Position numbers and translations under genes: made by a program. A DNA stretch of 64,000 nt from assembly GCA_003290165.1 (NCBI GenBank), contig QNQO01000548.1:310001-374000 (forward strand). The letters are read 5' to 3'. Below, in pieces: positions 22,868 through 33,420 of the stretch; the first letter of the stretch is position 1; each line of letters opens with the position of its first letter. The stretch comes from Berberis thunbergii (Eukaryota > Streptophyta > Magnoliopsida > Ranunculales > Berberidaceae). The notes below the pieces were generated by a model. The model saw nothing but the letters and a program-made list of their open reading frames with translations. It did not search any database and was not told the DNA's origin.

Positions 22868-23607
22868 GATCTTCAATTGCCCATCAAAATATTTAATGCG
22901 AAGGTTCTCATTCATACATTCATCATACAAGAATTGTAGACGTTAATCCAGAATGCTAGCTTCTGTTGATGGCTAAGACCACGTAACTCAACTGAAGCAA
23001 GCTTCCCGAGTAGAAGCCTGAAATTAAAAAAAATGTTGTGAGTACTACAATGCTTATAGTGTCACTGACCAATTCTTGTTGAAATTCAATGTTAAAAAAC
23101 TTACTTTAATCTGCGTATTAGAAGGAAGGAATTTGTTTTCCAAGTGGGATGGATAGATGTCATAGAACTGGCTTCTATTGCACATATATGCTTATACGGC
23201 CCAATGTCTCTCTTCCCAAATTCTTTACAAATACCATATGGATCTCGAAATTCCATTTCTTTACAATTTTCACGCGAAGCTAATCCAGATAATGCAGCAT
23301 TCGTCTCCTACTCCACCACCCCTTTGTTCTTGTGGGAGTTCATCCTTAAGAAAATGCTTGACAAACACTTCACTATACCTTCAGATATTCTGTTGGGGCT
23401 TCCACTTTCTCCTGGAGACACTTGTTCCTCAGTAACAATTTGAGAGCTCTCTTTGGCTCTCTTCTGGTCTACTACAATGCCTTCAAGCTGGAATTTTAGA
23501 AACTCGTGTTCAATTACCAAATAAAATAGACTAGCAACTGATACCAAGCACCACAATAGAAGAAGTATCCCCACCAACGGAGCCAACATCCGCCCCATTT
23601 TCTTCAC
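22868..23607 (-). pseudogene. DUF547-domain (MIP1-like leucine-zipper) protein fragment
   Basis: Plant DUF547 proteins often carry an N-terminal leucine zipper of MIP1 type, and their biochemical role is unclear. Two exons: about 23105-23607 contains SEGIVKCLSSIFLRM, DPYGICKEFGKRDIGPYKH and the end TNSFLLIRRLK before GTAAG. About 22868-23017 contains [20 protein letters not shown] then [13 protein letters not shown] and a stop. These match the region just before DUF547 and its start. The first exon opens with MKKMGRMLAPLVGILLLLWC, which reads as a membrane anchor but may be a frame artefact, because the family does not usually have one. The block from 23290 to 23440 needs a frame change to join. 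Confidence 0.85.
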
Positions 23608-23619
23608 AAATCGTTCTTA

Positions 23620-24430
23620 ACTCCAAATTCTTTTCTAAAGGAAGACGCAAAATACAATAATAGAATGCGTGAAGATGAAGATTTTCAGAGCTGCAATTGA
23701 CACACGCAATGAATCAGATCTGAAATTGTTCAAAAAGATTACACTAGCAGCATTGCTGAATTGAAAATCTTTTATGACATAAAGATTCAAAAATGTAAAG
23801 TAGCTCTAAAATTACAAAGAGTCTCTCTAAATTTTTAGAAATCCGAAACTTGCACAAATAGAACATAAAGCAATGCCAATCAATCCATCGAAACAAACAC
23901 CGAAATTGCAAAGATTGAAACTAGAAAATGTAACAAAACAAGAATGAAGAAGGTGTTAGTTAAGAAAACCTAAGTTGTGTCTTCATTTCATTCAAGCTAA
24001 CTAAAATTAGTACAAAAAAGCAGAGAGAGAACTCAACGATTGATCATTCAGAGCATAGATTGAATTACATTCACTTAATCGAAGCTAAAAATCAAACACA
24101 TTAGAGAGCTTAAGAAGGAAGATCTAAACAAGCAGATAGCGATCTTTCAAAGAAAACTTACGAAGTCTAGGGTCACAGATTGAAGAACCGATCCCTAGAA
24201 GAAGAAGCTCTCTCTGTCTCGCCTTTTACACTCTTCGTATTGCCTTCTTGACCGACTACTGCTCCTCCTCGACTTCTCCTTCTCTCTTTCCTTCTCCTTC
24301 TCTCTTTCCCTGTCCTTGAAATTTAGGGTTTGAAGCAAATTAAGGGTTGAAAATTGCAGAGTTGGGGGGAGATGGAACGGGAACGCAAAGCGGGAAGCAA
24401 TTTTTTTTCGCAAAATTCCGCCCGCGAGAA
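23620..24430 (-). other. Leader-like region of inner CACTA-1
   Basis: Reading on the minus strand, sequence after the right terminus has a purine-rich AAGGAGAAGGAAAGAGAG repeat (about 24280-24320). A block follows ending AGACTTCGTAAGTTT at 24160, which looks like a first exon and splice donor. It occupies the same position relative to the terminus as the leader-like region of the outer element. Confidence 0.4.
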
Positions 24431-24673
24431 ATCGACTTACTTCTCCACACGTCCACGTGCACTTTTGCAACGGTTTTAAGCCGTTGGGCACTATAGCCAT
24501 GGTTTTTAGCCGTGGCAAACACACCAACGGTTTAGAACCGTGGCCAAGCCTTTTTTTAGCCACGATTTTAAGCCGTTGAGCACTATAGCCACGGTTTTTA
24601 GCCGTGGCAAACACACCAACGGCTTAGAACTATAGCCACCCCTGTGTAGCTAATCAGGCCTTTTGGTGTAGTG
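24430..24673 (-). repeat. Right terminus of inner CACTA-1 (alpha-type end)
   Basis: Subterminal palindromes CCACGG..CCGTGG in array, ending TTTTGGTGTAGTG. Nearly the same as 30-262 at the window start. Confidence 0.93.
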
Positions 24674-24820
24674 AATGTAGAGGGTTCTAATGGAGACAAG
24701 GGCAAGCCTGAAGTCGCAAAAACTGGATTGGGCTCATCTGCAGCAATGACAACAGCGGTGGCTGCTGCTCTTCTCCATTATCTTGGAGTGTTTTCACTAG
24801 GAGTGTTTTCTTCAGTTCAG
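24674..24820 (+). pseudogene. PMK fragment, part 2: exon continuation after the inner insertion
   Basis: Begins with the AAT duplication and continues VEGSNGDKGKPEVAKTG then LGSSAAMTTAVAAALLHYLG. PEVAKTGLGSSAA is the GHMP-kinase ATP-binding loop of PMK. After LGVF a 15-base piece (GGAGTGTTTTC..) is repeated, and the exon ends at CAG/GTTTCTC. Together with 14479-15343 it represents the middle part of PMK. Later exons were not seen. Confidence 0.93.
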
Positions 24821-26435
24821 GTTTCTCTCTCTCTTTCTATCCCTCCATCAGTTCTATGGTGTTATTAAAACTTTATATCCTGGTAGTGTATTCTTTATAT
24901 TCTACCTATCATGTGGTTAGTTGACGTGATAAATTTTGAGCATTAATCTAGCCTTTTAGTTTCTTCACTTCATCTGTCTCATGTAAAACATGCCCTGAGG
25001 ATACTGAAGTTTGATTGTTTTATCTAGAATGTGTTTTTTTCCTCTTCTTCTTACTTTTTTTTTGTTCAGCATAGTAAGCTATAACAGGCTTCATTCCCTT
25101 ATTTATACAATATAGTAAAGTTATCCAACAATCTACTGGCTTAGATTTAGACTGGCATGATGATCCATGCTTGCCAACACCATGGAAACATATTGGCTGT
25201 AAAGGAAGTCTTGTTACATCACTGTGACCATAATATTTATGTTGATTTATTTTACTCATTTTTCTTTTTTTAACAAACGATTCATTGTGCTATCATGTAT
25301 TCATGTACAGTTCATTTTTATTGACAAATATTAGAGAGCTTTCCGACATTGATTTGAGGTCAATCAGCCCAACTTTTGGAGATTTGCTAGATCTTAAAAC
25401 ATTGTAAGCTCTTTGAAATGGGAATTCATTTTCTTTGAAATGGTTACTAAATTTTTTGCATATGCCAACACATGGTTTCCATTGTACACAAACACAAACT
25501 TAATATCAATTTTCATGCCTCCCTGTGAATTAATTGGGATCATTTTAGCCAACACCCTATTCACTTGAAGAGCAGAGTTGTTTTGGTGATTTTCAACATA
25601 CAAATGGTTCAAGCAACCATTCAGGTAACTTTCAAGCAATTTCTACTTTGTTTGCTTTTTGGGGTTTTGTTAGATTAGAAAATGTTTGTTCTCTAGATTA
25701 GAAATATGTTTGTTGTTTTTGTGAGAGATCTCTTGTTTGTTCTAAGCCCTTTCTTCTAATCATGCATTTTATGTCAACGTTTCTCCTCATTGAGAATTTC
25801 TCCACACTCTGCTTTTTGAAAAGCTGGGTTTTAATCATCAAACCAGAACTTGATAGTTCAAAGTGGGACCTTTTCTGTGAGATTACAGTCAGTACAATGC
25901 AACAAATTCCATTGATTTTTTTGCTAATAGAAATGGGACCTTTTTTGCTCTCAGAGCGCGGATTTCAAATGGTTGTAACCGGTTTGCAACAATTTGACAT
26001 GCAAGGACATCTAATCCAGTGTATTGCATGGTGCAGGAAAGACCTTTCTAGCTCTGACTGTGTCTTGCTTTACTGCAGCAGTGATGCAATTCAGTAGGTG
26101 TTCAGCAGCTAACGGTGCACGAGTGATCTATCACGGTTGCTTCTTGAGGTAAGAACAACAAATTTCAATTGGAGAAGAGTATTAAGGTTTTCTTAAAATT
26201 TATTTTATTTTTTGACACTAACTACAGCAATTGATTTTGCATGAAACATGTTACTGCTCTAGAAAACATAACTTTTGTGTTACCCAATCTCAACAAATCA
26301 TCAGTTATATTATTTATTTGGTCCTCTTGCGAGGGCCCAAAAAGTCTTATGTAAAATGGCTGGCAAAGTTTGGCTGTGAATAGACTCATGATTTAATAGT
26401 AGTTCTTATGAATGATGATATATATAAGCATGTAG
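24821..26435 (+). other. Outer CACTA-1 interior without identified gene
   Basis: AT-rich, with intron-like stretches. One plus-strand exon-like block (about 26034-26148, FLALTVSCFTAAVMQFSRC, then GARVIYHGCFLR and GTAAG) is open but not recognised. No other coding block is supported. Confidence 0.35.
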
Positions 26436-27751
26436 GATTCTGACTTGGTGGACCAAACTCATACAAATGGGACCCTCGCCAAAGTGGATTCTCTATCTGC
26501 TACACATTAAGCAGATGTTGGTGATCTTTTCACTATTGAAGGTCCTCTGAGTGCAGAGCAAAACATGGATTCTGGATTAGAGGGTGTTACGAATGTAGTA
26601 GATGCCTTAGCACTCGCTCCTTTGTATGAACTATCAAATACTACTGTTCAGGTATTTTTTTTTTTTTTTGTTATCAACATTGTGTGTATCCATTGAAGCT
26701 GTGGTTTATTTAAAGTTAAGTAAGTTCTTATTTTGCAAAATGTCGTAAACCATGTGATTTATTTACAAGCTACTTCATCATCTTCAGAGAAAATATCCCA
26801 TCTAAACCTTTATTCTTGTTATGATAATTGTTTACTTTTCTTCTGAAAAAGTTGTTGCAGATCACAAGTATTAGAAAATTGATTTGCAATTTGTATTATG
26901 TTCGGCATACTAATCTTATGCATGTGTTTGCAACCAATTGGTAATATTGCTGAAAGGTTTCATGCTCTGTGTCTAAAGGATAGTGGTGTACTATACGAGG
27001 ACCCCTACATTCAGGTTTCGATTTTTTAATTAGTGTCCCATCTTCAATAGAAGTACGTTTTGTGAGGACATATTGATTATATTAAAAACTTACAAAAACA
27101 CCAAATTTATTTATTTTAAAATACATATTTTCTTGATTTTTGGTAGCTTTGAGTGTATAATCACTGACGATGTTCTTGACCACTTTCTCAGATTGGAATA
27201 AAAACATAATGGCGTGCCCATCATGGTCGTCTTGTTCTTTTCTTGGTAAACAAAAACACATCTTTCACTTGTTTCAGTTCAAGCCCTGATATTGCTTCCT
27301 CTTCATCTAAATATAGAGCTTTCTAAAGTACCTGATACTATTCCTCCAAGAGCACAGGTGAAGATCATTACGGATTACCTAAATGTCGTTTTATGTCATT
27401 GTAATGGTACTGCTTCTTATCTTTTCTTCCAATCTCCTGTATTTGCAGGTGCAATGCCCACTTGAGGTTGCAAATCTTCGTCCAAGCAGGGATGTAGCTG
27501 TTTTAGATTTCTCTTATAAGTTTGGAACTACATTGGTATTGTGCTCAGCTTGAAATTTATTTGTTCGCTCCTCTTTTAGCTAGGTCTCCTAGTTTTGTTT
27601 TTCATTGTTTGTTGCTTCTACACAGGTCAATCCCAAGCTCCGGCTTCCAGCTGTCTTAAATAAATTTATGAAGCATATATCATTAACTGCTGAAGAACTC
27701 TTCCAACAGTGGAGGTCACTTTCTGGACCACCTTTGAAGCTACAAGAAGTG
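26436..27751 (+). pseudogene. AP-2 complex alpha-adaptin ear-domain fragment, six exons
   Basis: Alpha-adaptin is the large subunit of the AP-2 clathrin adaptor, and this part covers the hinge and appendage (ear). Exons: 26436-26651 (SGLEGVTNVVDALALAPLYE), about 26934-27014 (PIGNIAERFHALCLKDSGVL then YEDPYIQ), 27192-27245 (WRAHHGRLVLFLG), 27278-27357 (VPDTIPPRAQ), 27449-27535 (NLRPSRDVAVLDFSYKFGTT) and 27626-27751 (ISLTAEELFQQWRSLSGPPL then KLQEV). Introns keep GT..AG except an AG-to-AA change before exon 2. Stops occur in exon 1 (after SATH) and exon 3 (before WRAHH). The trunk and the final ear exons are absent. Confidence 0.95.
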
Positions 27752-29015
27752 GTATGATTCTCCTGCTATTATTGTTTTAGGAATAGTAATTCTCTGTTAC
27801 CTAAAGCTTTCATCTTCATCTTATCTTCTTTATGCTTCATGGGTGCATCTGCAGCATAGAATCTTAGTTATAATTAGGATTATAGTTTTTTTTTTCATCC
27901 CCCCACTTATTTTTGTTGAGGACAATGTCTCAAAGTTTATATTTGACTGCCTAAGAACAGGAAATCTCACCTCCAAAAGAGCATCGGTTGATTAAACAAT
28001 CGTGACTTCTTTGAGCTGCTATGATTTGCCATGCAAACTCATAGGAGTGGTGCAAACACGTCCTACTATTATTTAATTATTTCACTTGATAATGCACAAT
28101 TTTTTCAAGGTGTATTAAACTACATCTACTCAATAACTTTATTCTTTTCACTGTGTGTTGGAAACTACTTACATGGATCTAATGTTCTTTGATCATCTGA
28201 AATCGTGATTTGATGGTGCCAAAAATATTTGGGCATAAGACCAAATCTCTGTTAATTATGAGCTATGATAGTCACCACAAAGATCTATTTTGTTTGACAA
28301 TATTATTTACTTGTAACCTCAGCTACCATTAAGCTGGCTAGGCGCGATCAAGGTACTTTCTTCATGAATTGCTGGTATGACTAATCACGTGAGTGTTATT
28401 CAAGATGCTATTGGGGAGAAGGTATTGTTTATTGCATAATGTTAGCTTTCGAGTGTTCATTATACTTCCTTGTGTTACATTTGTTTTCAACAATTGGGCT
28501 TTGATAGCATAACAAGCCTTTAACATGGCGATGAAAACTTTTTTTATATGCTTTTACCTGCATCCTTTTATATTCAAGTTATGTCATTAACTGAATTATA
28601 TGCCACTTTTTGTTGACTTAATTATCTTATCTTCGATTCTTATTGTTTTGTTTATTCTTTGAGTTTTCATGTATTTCCAGTTTTTCATGTAATCAAGTTC
28701 TTCTCTTACAGAGTGAAAAGCAATCAAGCTGGTGTGGACTTGAAGAGAACAAGGACCCGTGCAGTGATCAATGCTATCTCCGGGTAACTTTTGTCATGTC
28801 TAAGTTTAAAATTCATACTTCCATGTTATCACTGTTGAAAATGAAGCTTAAGATCAACAAAATGGTTATGATATACTCTTCAGCATGTTATAACACCTCC
28901 AATTCTAGAGGGTACATCACAAGGAAGGCTAACAAGTAATTTAAGAAGTAGTTTTTATGTGTCAGTGAACTCCATTATGGTTATGGTTTCCGCAGTCTTC
29001 ACAAGCACACACATA
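27752..29015 (+). other. Outer CACTA-1 interior; one unidentified exon-like block
   Basis: Mostly AT-rich intron-like DNA. A plus-strand block at about 28711-28782 (VKSNQAGVDLKRTRTRAVIN then AISG) is preceded by TTACAG and followed by GTAAC, so it looks like a captured exon. I cannot name its source. Confidence 0.4.
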
Positions 29016-29362
29016 CACACTAATATGCCTGACATAGTGACAATGGCAAAGGTAATTCATACGACTTTCCATGCAGTTTTTTTAAGAGAGTACCGTAAGT
29101 TTATCTTATTGTAGCATCTTTGTTAAGTTTTTCTACTGACATTTTGTGTTGTAAATGTTACTTTTAGTCTGCTGATATGTTTGTTGTTGTGATATGTTCA
29201 GGGTATTGGAAATGACATTCCGCTTGGTGCTGTTGTTACAACCCCTGAGATTGCACAGGTCTTGACGCATCGTAGTTACTTCAACACCTTTGGTGGAAAT
29301 CCCATATGTACAGCTGTTGGCCATGCAGTTCTGAAAGTAATTGAGAAAAGAAAAGCTCCAGG
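29016..29362 (+). pseudogene. Alanine:glyoxylate aminotransferase 2-like fragment, two exons
   Basis: AGT2-type enzymes are class III PLP-dependent aminotransferases of mitochondria. The first exon ends PDIVTMAKG at 29051 before GTAATT; the Lys of AKG in this motif is followed by the cofactor-binding region. The second exon (29202-29362) reads [20 protein letters not shown], then [19 protein letters not shown] and HAVLKVIEK. An extra A after IEK shifts the frame before KLQ. Both keep splice borders. It is the last captured gene before the right terminus of the outer element. Confidence 0.93.
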
Positions 29363-29639
29363 AGGATACAATGGACTACACAATGTCGAATTGTAAATGT
29401 TGGTGTTTCTGCTGTAATGAATTGTGAATGATCTAAATTTTTGTTGTAATGAATTGTAAATGTTGCTGCTGTAATGAATTGCTTGAAAGCAATTGCTGGA
29501 AATTTTTTGATCAGGGGTTGTAAATGATGTTTTTAAATTTAATAAAAAGTCATATTAAATTTTATTTACTTGATGCACGTGCTGAATTATACTTACCTAT
29601 AAGATGTAATCAAAAGTCATTTGATAGCAAAACAAAAAA
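29363..29639 (+). other. Tail region before the right terminus
   Basis: Repeats of CTGCTGTAATGAATTG (about 29410-29480) and a TTTAATAAAAAGTC that could act as a polyadenylation signal. No coding sequence. Confidence 0.4.
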
Positions 29640-29937
29640 AAATTTGCAACGGCTCTAAACCAATAGCCATGACTTGCCACGGCTTATAACCGTGGATAGG
29701 ACTGGCCACGGCTTAAAACCGTGGCTAAAAATTTTGCAACGGCTTAGAACCATGGCTAACATGTGTGCAACGGTTTATAACCGTGGCTAAATCATCAACC
29801 GTTACTAATATTTTTTCCACGGTTTTTAGCCGTTACTGAGGATTTAGCGACGTCTCTACAGCACACGGTTCTAAGCCGTGCCAATGGGTTACCCCCACGG
29901 TTTAAAACCGTTGCTAATGGGAATTTTTGGTGTAGTG
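29640..29937 (+). repeat. Right terminus of outer CACTA-1 (beta-type end)
   Basis: Eight or more CCACGG..CCGTGG-type palindromes ending TTTTTGGTGTAGTG. An inverted match to 15344-15640. Confidence 0.93.
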
Positions 29938-31284
29938 AGAACATGATAGATGTTTTGCAGTTGAACTTGATTGGGGCTGAAACGGGGGTTGAATGTAGCC
30001 TATCTAGTGTGAGCAATCAGCAATCTCGTGTTGTTAGCAGTTATCACGACCCAATCTCTTTCGTACTCACAAAGGCTTGACAACTTCTCCTTGTCTTCGA
30101 TCATATGACTGGAGAAGCTCGAGTCAACAATCCAATCTTTGTTGTAATTGATTGCTAGTTCTTGATCTTCACATGCCATGACTACTTCATTCTTGGAGAA
30201 ATTTAGTTCTTAATAAAATTTTCACGAACAGGCTGAGTAGTTGCAAAATGATGCTTGGAAGTCCCATTCTTCTTTACTATTGTCTTGGTGATTATGAGAC
30301 ATCACCAAGTTACCTTCAGCTGACTTCTTCTTTGATCGACAATCTATTGTATAGTGACCTCTCTTGTCGCAGTTGTAGCAATCATCATTTAGTCGACCAT
30401 TGTTGCTTCAGCCTTGCTTAGCTCCCCCGTTCTTGTAACTCCTCTCTTGGGACTTCTTGGGCTTGTCTTTTTTTTATTGTTTTACAAAATTCTTTTTTTT
30501 ACATCCACCATTCATTTTATTGAAGAGTGTCTCTTCTTCCTCATTTTTCAAAGAGACACCTGCCATTTGCTTAGCGAGGCTTTCTTGATTGACCAGCAAA
30601 CTTTCGAACTCCACAATAGAGAGTTGAGTTGGCCAACCATGAGTCGTTGTGACAACCTCGGTATACTCATGCTTTGGTCCATGGATGATTATTCTTTTCA
30701 TCCTATCTTCATTAATTTTTCAGACAGGGTCTAGTTATGAAATTTCACGACATAGATTTTTTATTTTCATGGAATATTCCCTAACAGACATACCTCCTTG
30801 TCTAGAGTTCATTCTCCAAGAAGTGCTGGCGGGCATCATTCGTTCTTGAGAATAGCAATGCAAATGTATCCTAGGCTCATTTGGATGTGTCTGCATTTTC
30901 AATGTGTTGAAACATCTCATTCTCGATCGTCATCTTGAGAACATAAAGTGCGTTCCTAGCTTTGATTTCTCATTTCCTGAATTCAGCAGTGTTTTCCCTT
31001 GGCGATGGTGTAGTCTCACTACCGCTGCCAACTTACCACAAGTCTTGTCATTGTAAATGACTTTATCTTTGTATGCCAACTCTTATAATTGTGATGGTTG
31101 AGCTTTGTAAGCCTACTAGTTGTGCCAACGAGATCTCCCATCGTGACAAGGTGCAACCTTCTTTGTGCTACCAAGTAAGCTTGGTCCTAGACCAGCCCAG
31201 TTCATAGTCTCGAATTGCGCATGAACAATTTTTGACAAGCAGTGCCTCACCAATGGTCCCTAACCACGTGCGTTGATACCAAAA
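29938..31284 (-). mobile_element. Copia-1 retrotransposon, gag and protease part
   Basis: Minus strand, from right to left: primer-binding-like GGTATCAACGCACGTGG (about 31262-31280), gag (30474-31200, with HGWPTQLSIVEFESLLVNQE and the YSMKIKNLCREIS motif), a CCHC knuckle CYNCDKRGHYTIDC (about 30340-30395), and protease with WIVDSSFSSHM at about 30090-30150, where the catalytic DSG/DSGAS has become DSSFS. The frame reaches the outer CACTA at IYHVL and continues at LGIKKNVLSVS on the other side. Frameshifts are present in gag. Confidence 0.9.
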
Positions 31285-31860
31285 TGTTAGAAATTGAGGG
31301 AGAACTTGGACTTATAAGACACTAAATTCAATTAATCTCACAAATAGGTAAGTACACCACACGTTCTGTACAACACTAACACACCCACTTTAACCTTACA
31401 ACTCACAATTGAGTTTATGCTTCTTCACACACTCACAACACGATGCTAACCTCTATTTATATTAGTCATTGGTCAATGGAGAACCAATGGAAAGAGCTAA
31501 GATATTCTAAAGAGATTATCCTGAACCTGTTTTTTATTAAGAAATGCCTAAAGTGAGTGTCGAGCCTTTTGGGTGAGAGGTCCGAGTAGTATCCTTCATT
31601 CACTTAAGTTATATAAGGGTAGTTAACCATCTCATTATTGCTGATAAGGAATAGGAAAAGGACTTTAGGAACCAACATAGCTTCATTGAGATGAAGAACA
31701 TTGCCAGAACGAGATGATAACTAGATAACCACTTGTTTTGCTTTTCTAGACTTTTCTCTAGATATTTGATTGTTTGGATTATATAGAGATTGAGGCCTCT
31801 AGAATTCTATGGAGGAAATGATGACTTTCAACAGCTTCCCACCTTTGATTTACTTTCTCA
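31285..31860 (-). other. Probable Copia-1 5' LTR and leader
   Basis: Begins TGTTAGAAATTGAGG directly next to the primer-binding-like site, the expected LTR end on this strand. AATATAAATAGAG on the minus strand (about 31447-31460) is a plausible TATA box. The outer limit and the partner LTR were not found. Confidence 0.5.
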
Positions 31861-31863
31861 TTA

Positions 31864-32525
31864 TCATCTTTTACTGAAAATGTTGCAATTTGCTTTCTTA
31901 GATTTTATGAGGAAGTAGAGGGCTTCCTCATTATCATCCTCGACTGAAATGTTGTAATTTTCTTTCTCAATGTCTGTTGATTTATCAAGAGATTTTTCAA
32001 CTCTAATAGTGATGGTTGTGTGGGCCATCCAAGGACTATGGTAATAAACCCATTGTATTTGGTCGTAGCCCCAAATAATAATTTTCCTCATAAGGGCTTT
32101 ACTAATTGTTGATTTAGCATCTAACTGTCAAATCTTATGACACATATTTTTAACTTTCATAAAGTAGCCAAAGAGAAATAATGCAAATCTTGTTCTCCAA
32201 CAACTGCAGTTTGAAATCATTGCCTCTGAAAAACAATACAGCAAACATGTCCCATTTTTTTTCAGAGTCTTTGCATCACAAATTTGTTCTATCAAATCCT
32301 TCTGGATTGAAGCTTTGATTGCAAACATCGCCTTCCCAGCTCGTATCTTGTACATACGCAATATCTCTGCATTTGCAGAATATCTTCTGATGGAATAACA
32401 TCATCTCCACTAACGATCTCCCATAGATCTTGTCCTAGGAGATATGACTTCAAACACGACTTCCAATAAGTGTAGTTGTTGTTGTTGTTGTTCAACTTAT
32501 TACATACAACAAGACACAACACAAA
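31864..32525 (-). mobile_element. Second Copia gag remnant (Copia-3)
   Basis: Minus-strand UBN2/gag-like blocks: NNYTYWKSCLKSYLLGQDLW (in 32292-32522), IRAGKAMFAIKASIQKDLIE, YFMKVKNMCHKI (in 32128-32361) and MRKIIIWGYDQIQWV (31864-32091). The IIIWG..HSPWM segment is homologous to Copia-1 gag at 30640-30700, so this is a related but separate copy. Frame changes interrupt it several times. Confidence 0.8.
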
Positions 32526-33080
32526 TACTTAACACTATCAAGATAACCTGGCTCTACTACTACTTTCTTGAGCTCATGGCTCTACTACACTACACAAAAA
32601 TGGGCTAATGTCCTATTTATAGTTGACTTAAGAAAACTCAAGAGAAATGAGATATTTTGGGAAATGTCTAGGAGAAGATAGTTCTATAGATGTCTCTAGA
32701 GGTTGAGTCAATATTCTAGGGTAGAAGAATTTAGAGAATAGATATTTTACTAAGTATCTAAAATAAGGGGATAAAACAATCTAGAGAAGTGGAAATATCT
32801 CATATGTTCTCATGTTATCTAGAAGGTTCTATTTAGTTGGTGATGATCTTTCAACATTGTTATCTACTGATAACTAAGGGAAATCCGTTTGATTCAAATA
32901 TTAATTATAAATCCAATATAAATAAAATACACACAACAAAAGGAATGTCCTCTCTTGGGTATTCTATCATTACACTGAGAATTTTTTAAACCATAATTTC
33001 CTATAATATTTTCACAATTTAGTTGATTTTCTGTTTAAAACTGAAAATTCTGGGAGTTGAATTTATTTTTGTGTATATAT
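32526..33080. other. Probable LTR remnant upstream of Copia-3 gag
   Basis: CTATAAATAGGAC on the minus strand near 32608-32622 resembles an LTR promoter. No direct-repeat partner is visible. Confidence 0.35.
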
Positions 33081-33335
33081 TCTTCCAGAACAGTGTGGAC
33101 GTCCACTTCATGTTGAGGTGGCATCATGTGAGGAATGGGTGTCTTGAGGTTTCACGTTCATATTGATTTTGTTTGCCTATAAATAGGCTATGTTGTAAGA
33201 TGATATAGTATGAATGAATAAATGAAAATGAGAGAATTCATTAATCTATGAATAGTTACAGAAAATCAAAACATGGATCATTTATGACTTGAACTATATT
33301 ACGCTATTGTACTCCTTTTATGTTTATTTTCAACA
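33081..33335 (+). repeat. Copia-2 5' LTR
   Basis: About 255 bp, ends TTTATTTTCAACA. Contains GCCTATAAATAGGC as the likely promoter. Aligned by eye with 49104-49347. Confidence 0.85.
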
Positions 33336-33420
33336 CGTTATTAGCACGAAGCTCTAACCAGATGAGTGCATGAAGTTCCAACCAATTGAGCGTACGAAGC
33401 TCCAACCAATTGAGCGATAT
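33336..33420 (+). repeat. Three 24-bp tandem units after the Copia-2 primer site
   Basis: The unit ACGAAGCTCCAACCAATTG plus GAGCG occurs three times with a few changes between 33346 and 33415. Confidence 0.8.

Larger units (their letters stand above)
15344..24673 (-). mobile_element. CACTA-1 inner element, nested and inverted inside the PMK exon, 9.3 kb
   Basis: The left end starts GACTACACCAAAAATGG (first base changed from C) and the right end finishes CCTTTTGGTGTAGTG. It is flanked by AAT at 15341-15343 and 24674-24676. Removing it with one AAT joins the PMK exon halves in frame (ITFN to VEGSN). Its left tip matches the reverse complement of the outer element's right tip (CATTAGCAACGG). 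Its right tip matches that of the outer left tip. It is therefore the same family in opposite orientation. It carries minus-strand exon fragments of at least five host genes and no transposase that I can see. Confidence 0.93.
11352..29937 (+). mobile_element. CACTA-1 outer element, gene-capturing, 18.6 kb including a nested copy
   Basis: The left end starts CACTACACCAAAAGGCTTG. The right end finishes TTTTTGGTGTAGTG. Both carry arrays of the palindromic CCACGGTTTTAAGCCGTGG subterminal motif. It is flanked by the 3-bp direct repeat AGA (11349-11351 and 29938-29940), the size expected for CACTA elements. Removing it with one AGA rejoins Copia-1 in frame. Without the inner element (15344-24673) it is about 9.26 kb. 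No transposase was found inside it. It instead carries plus-strand exons of at least five host genes, so it is a non-autonomous gene-carrying CACTA. Confidence 0.93.

Noticed and set aside
24195..24614. Minus-strand 139-codon frame rich in Arg/Glu/Lys
   Set aside because: Runs through the subterminal array into a purine-rich leader; probably untranslated, although it could be a first exon.
11352..24673. Pairing 11352 with 24673 and 15344 with 29937 as two overlapping CACTA elements because their tips look alike
   Set aside because: Flanking duplications do not match in that pairing (AGA vs AAT) and overlap is mechanistically odd. Nested pairing gives matching duplications and restored frames.
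32586..32610. CACTACACAAAAATGGG resembling a CACTA-1 beta tip
   Set aside because: No subterminal palindromes follow and it lies in an LTR-like region; likely coincidental.
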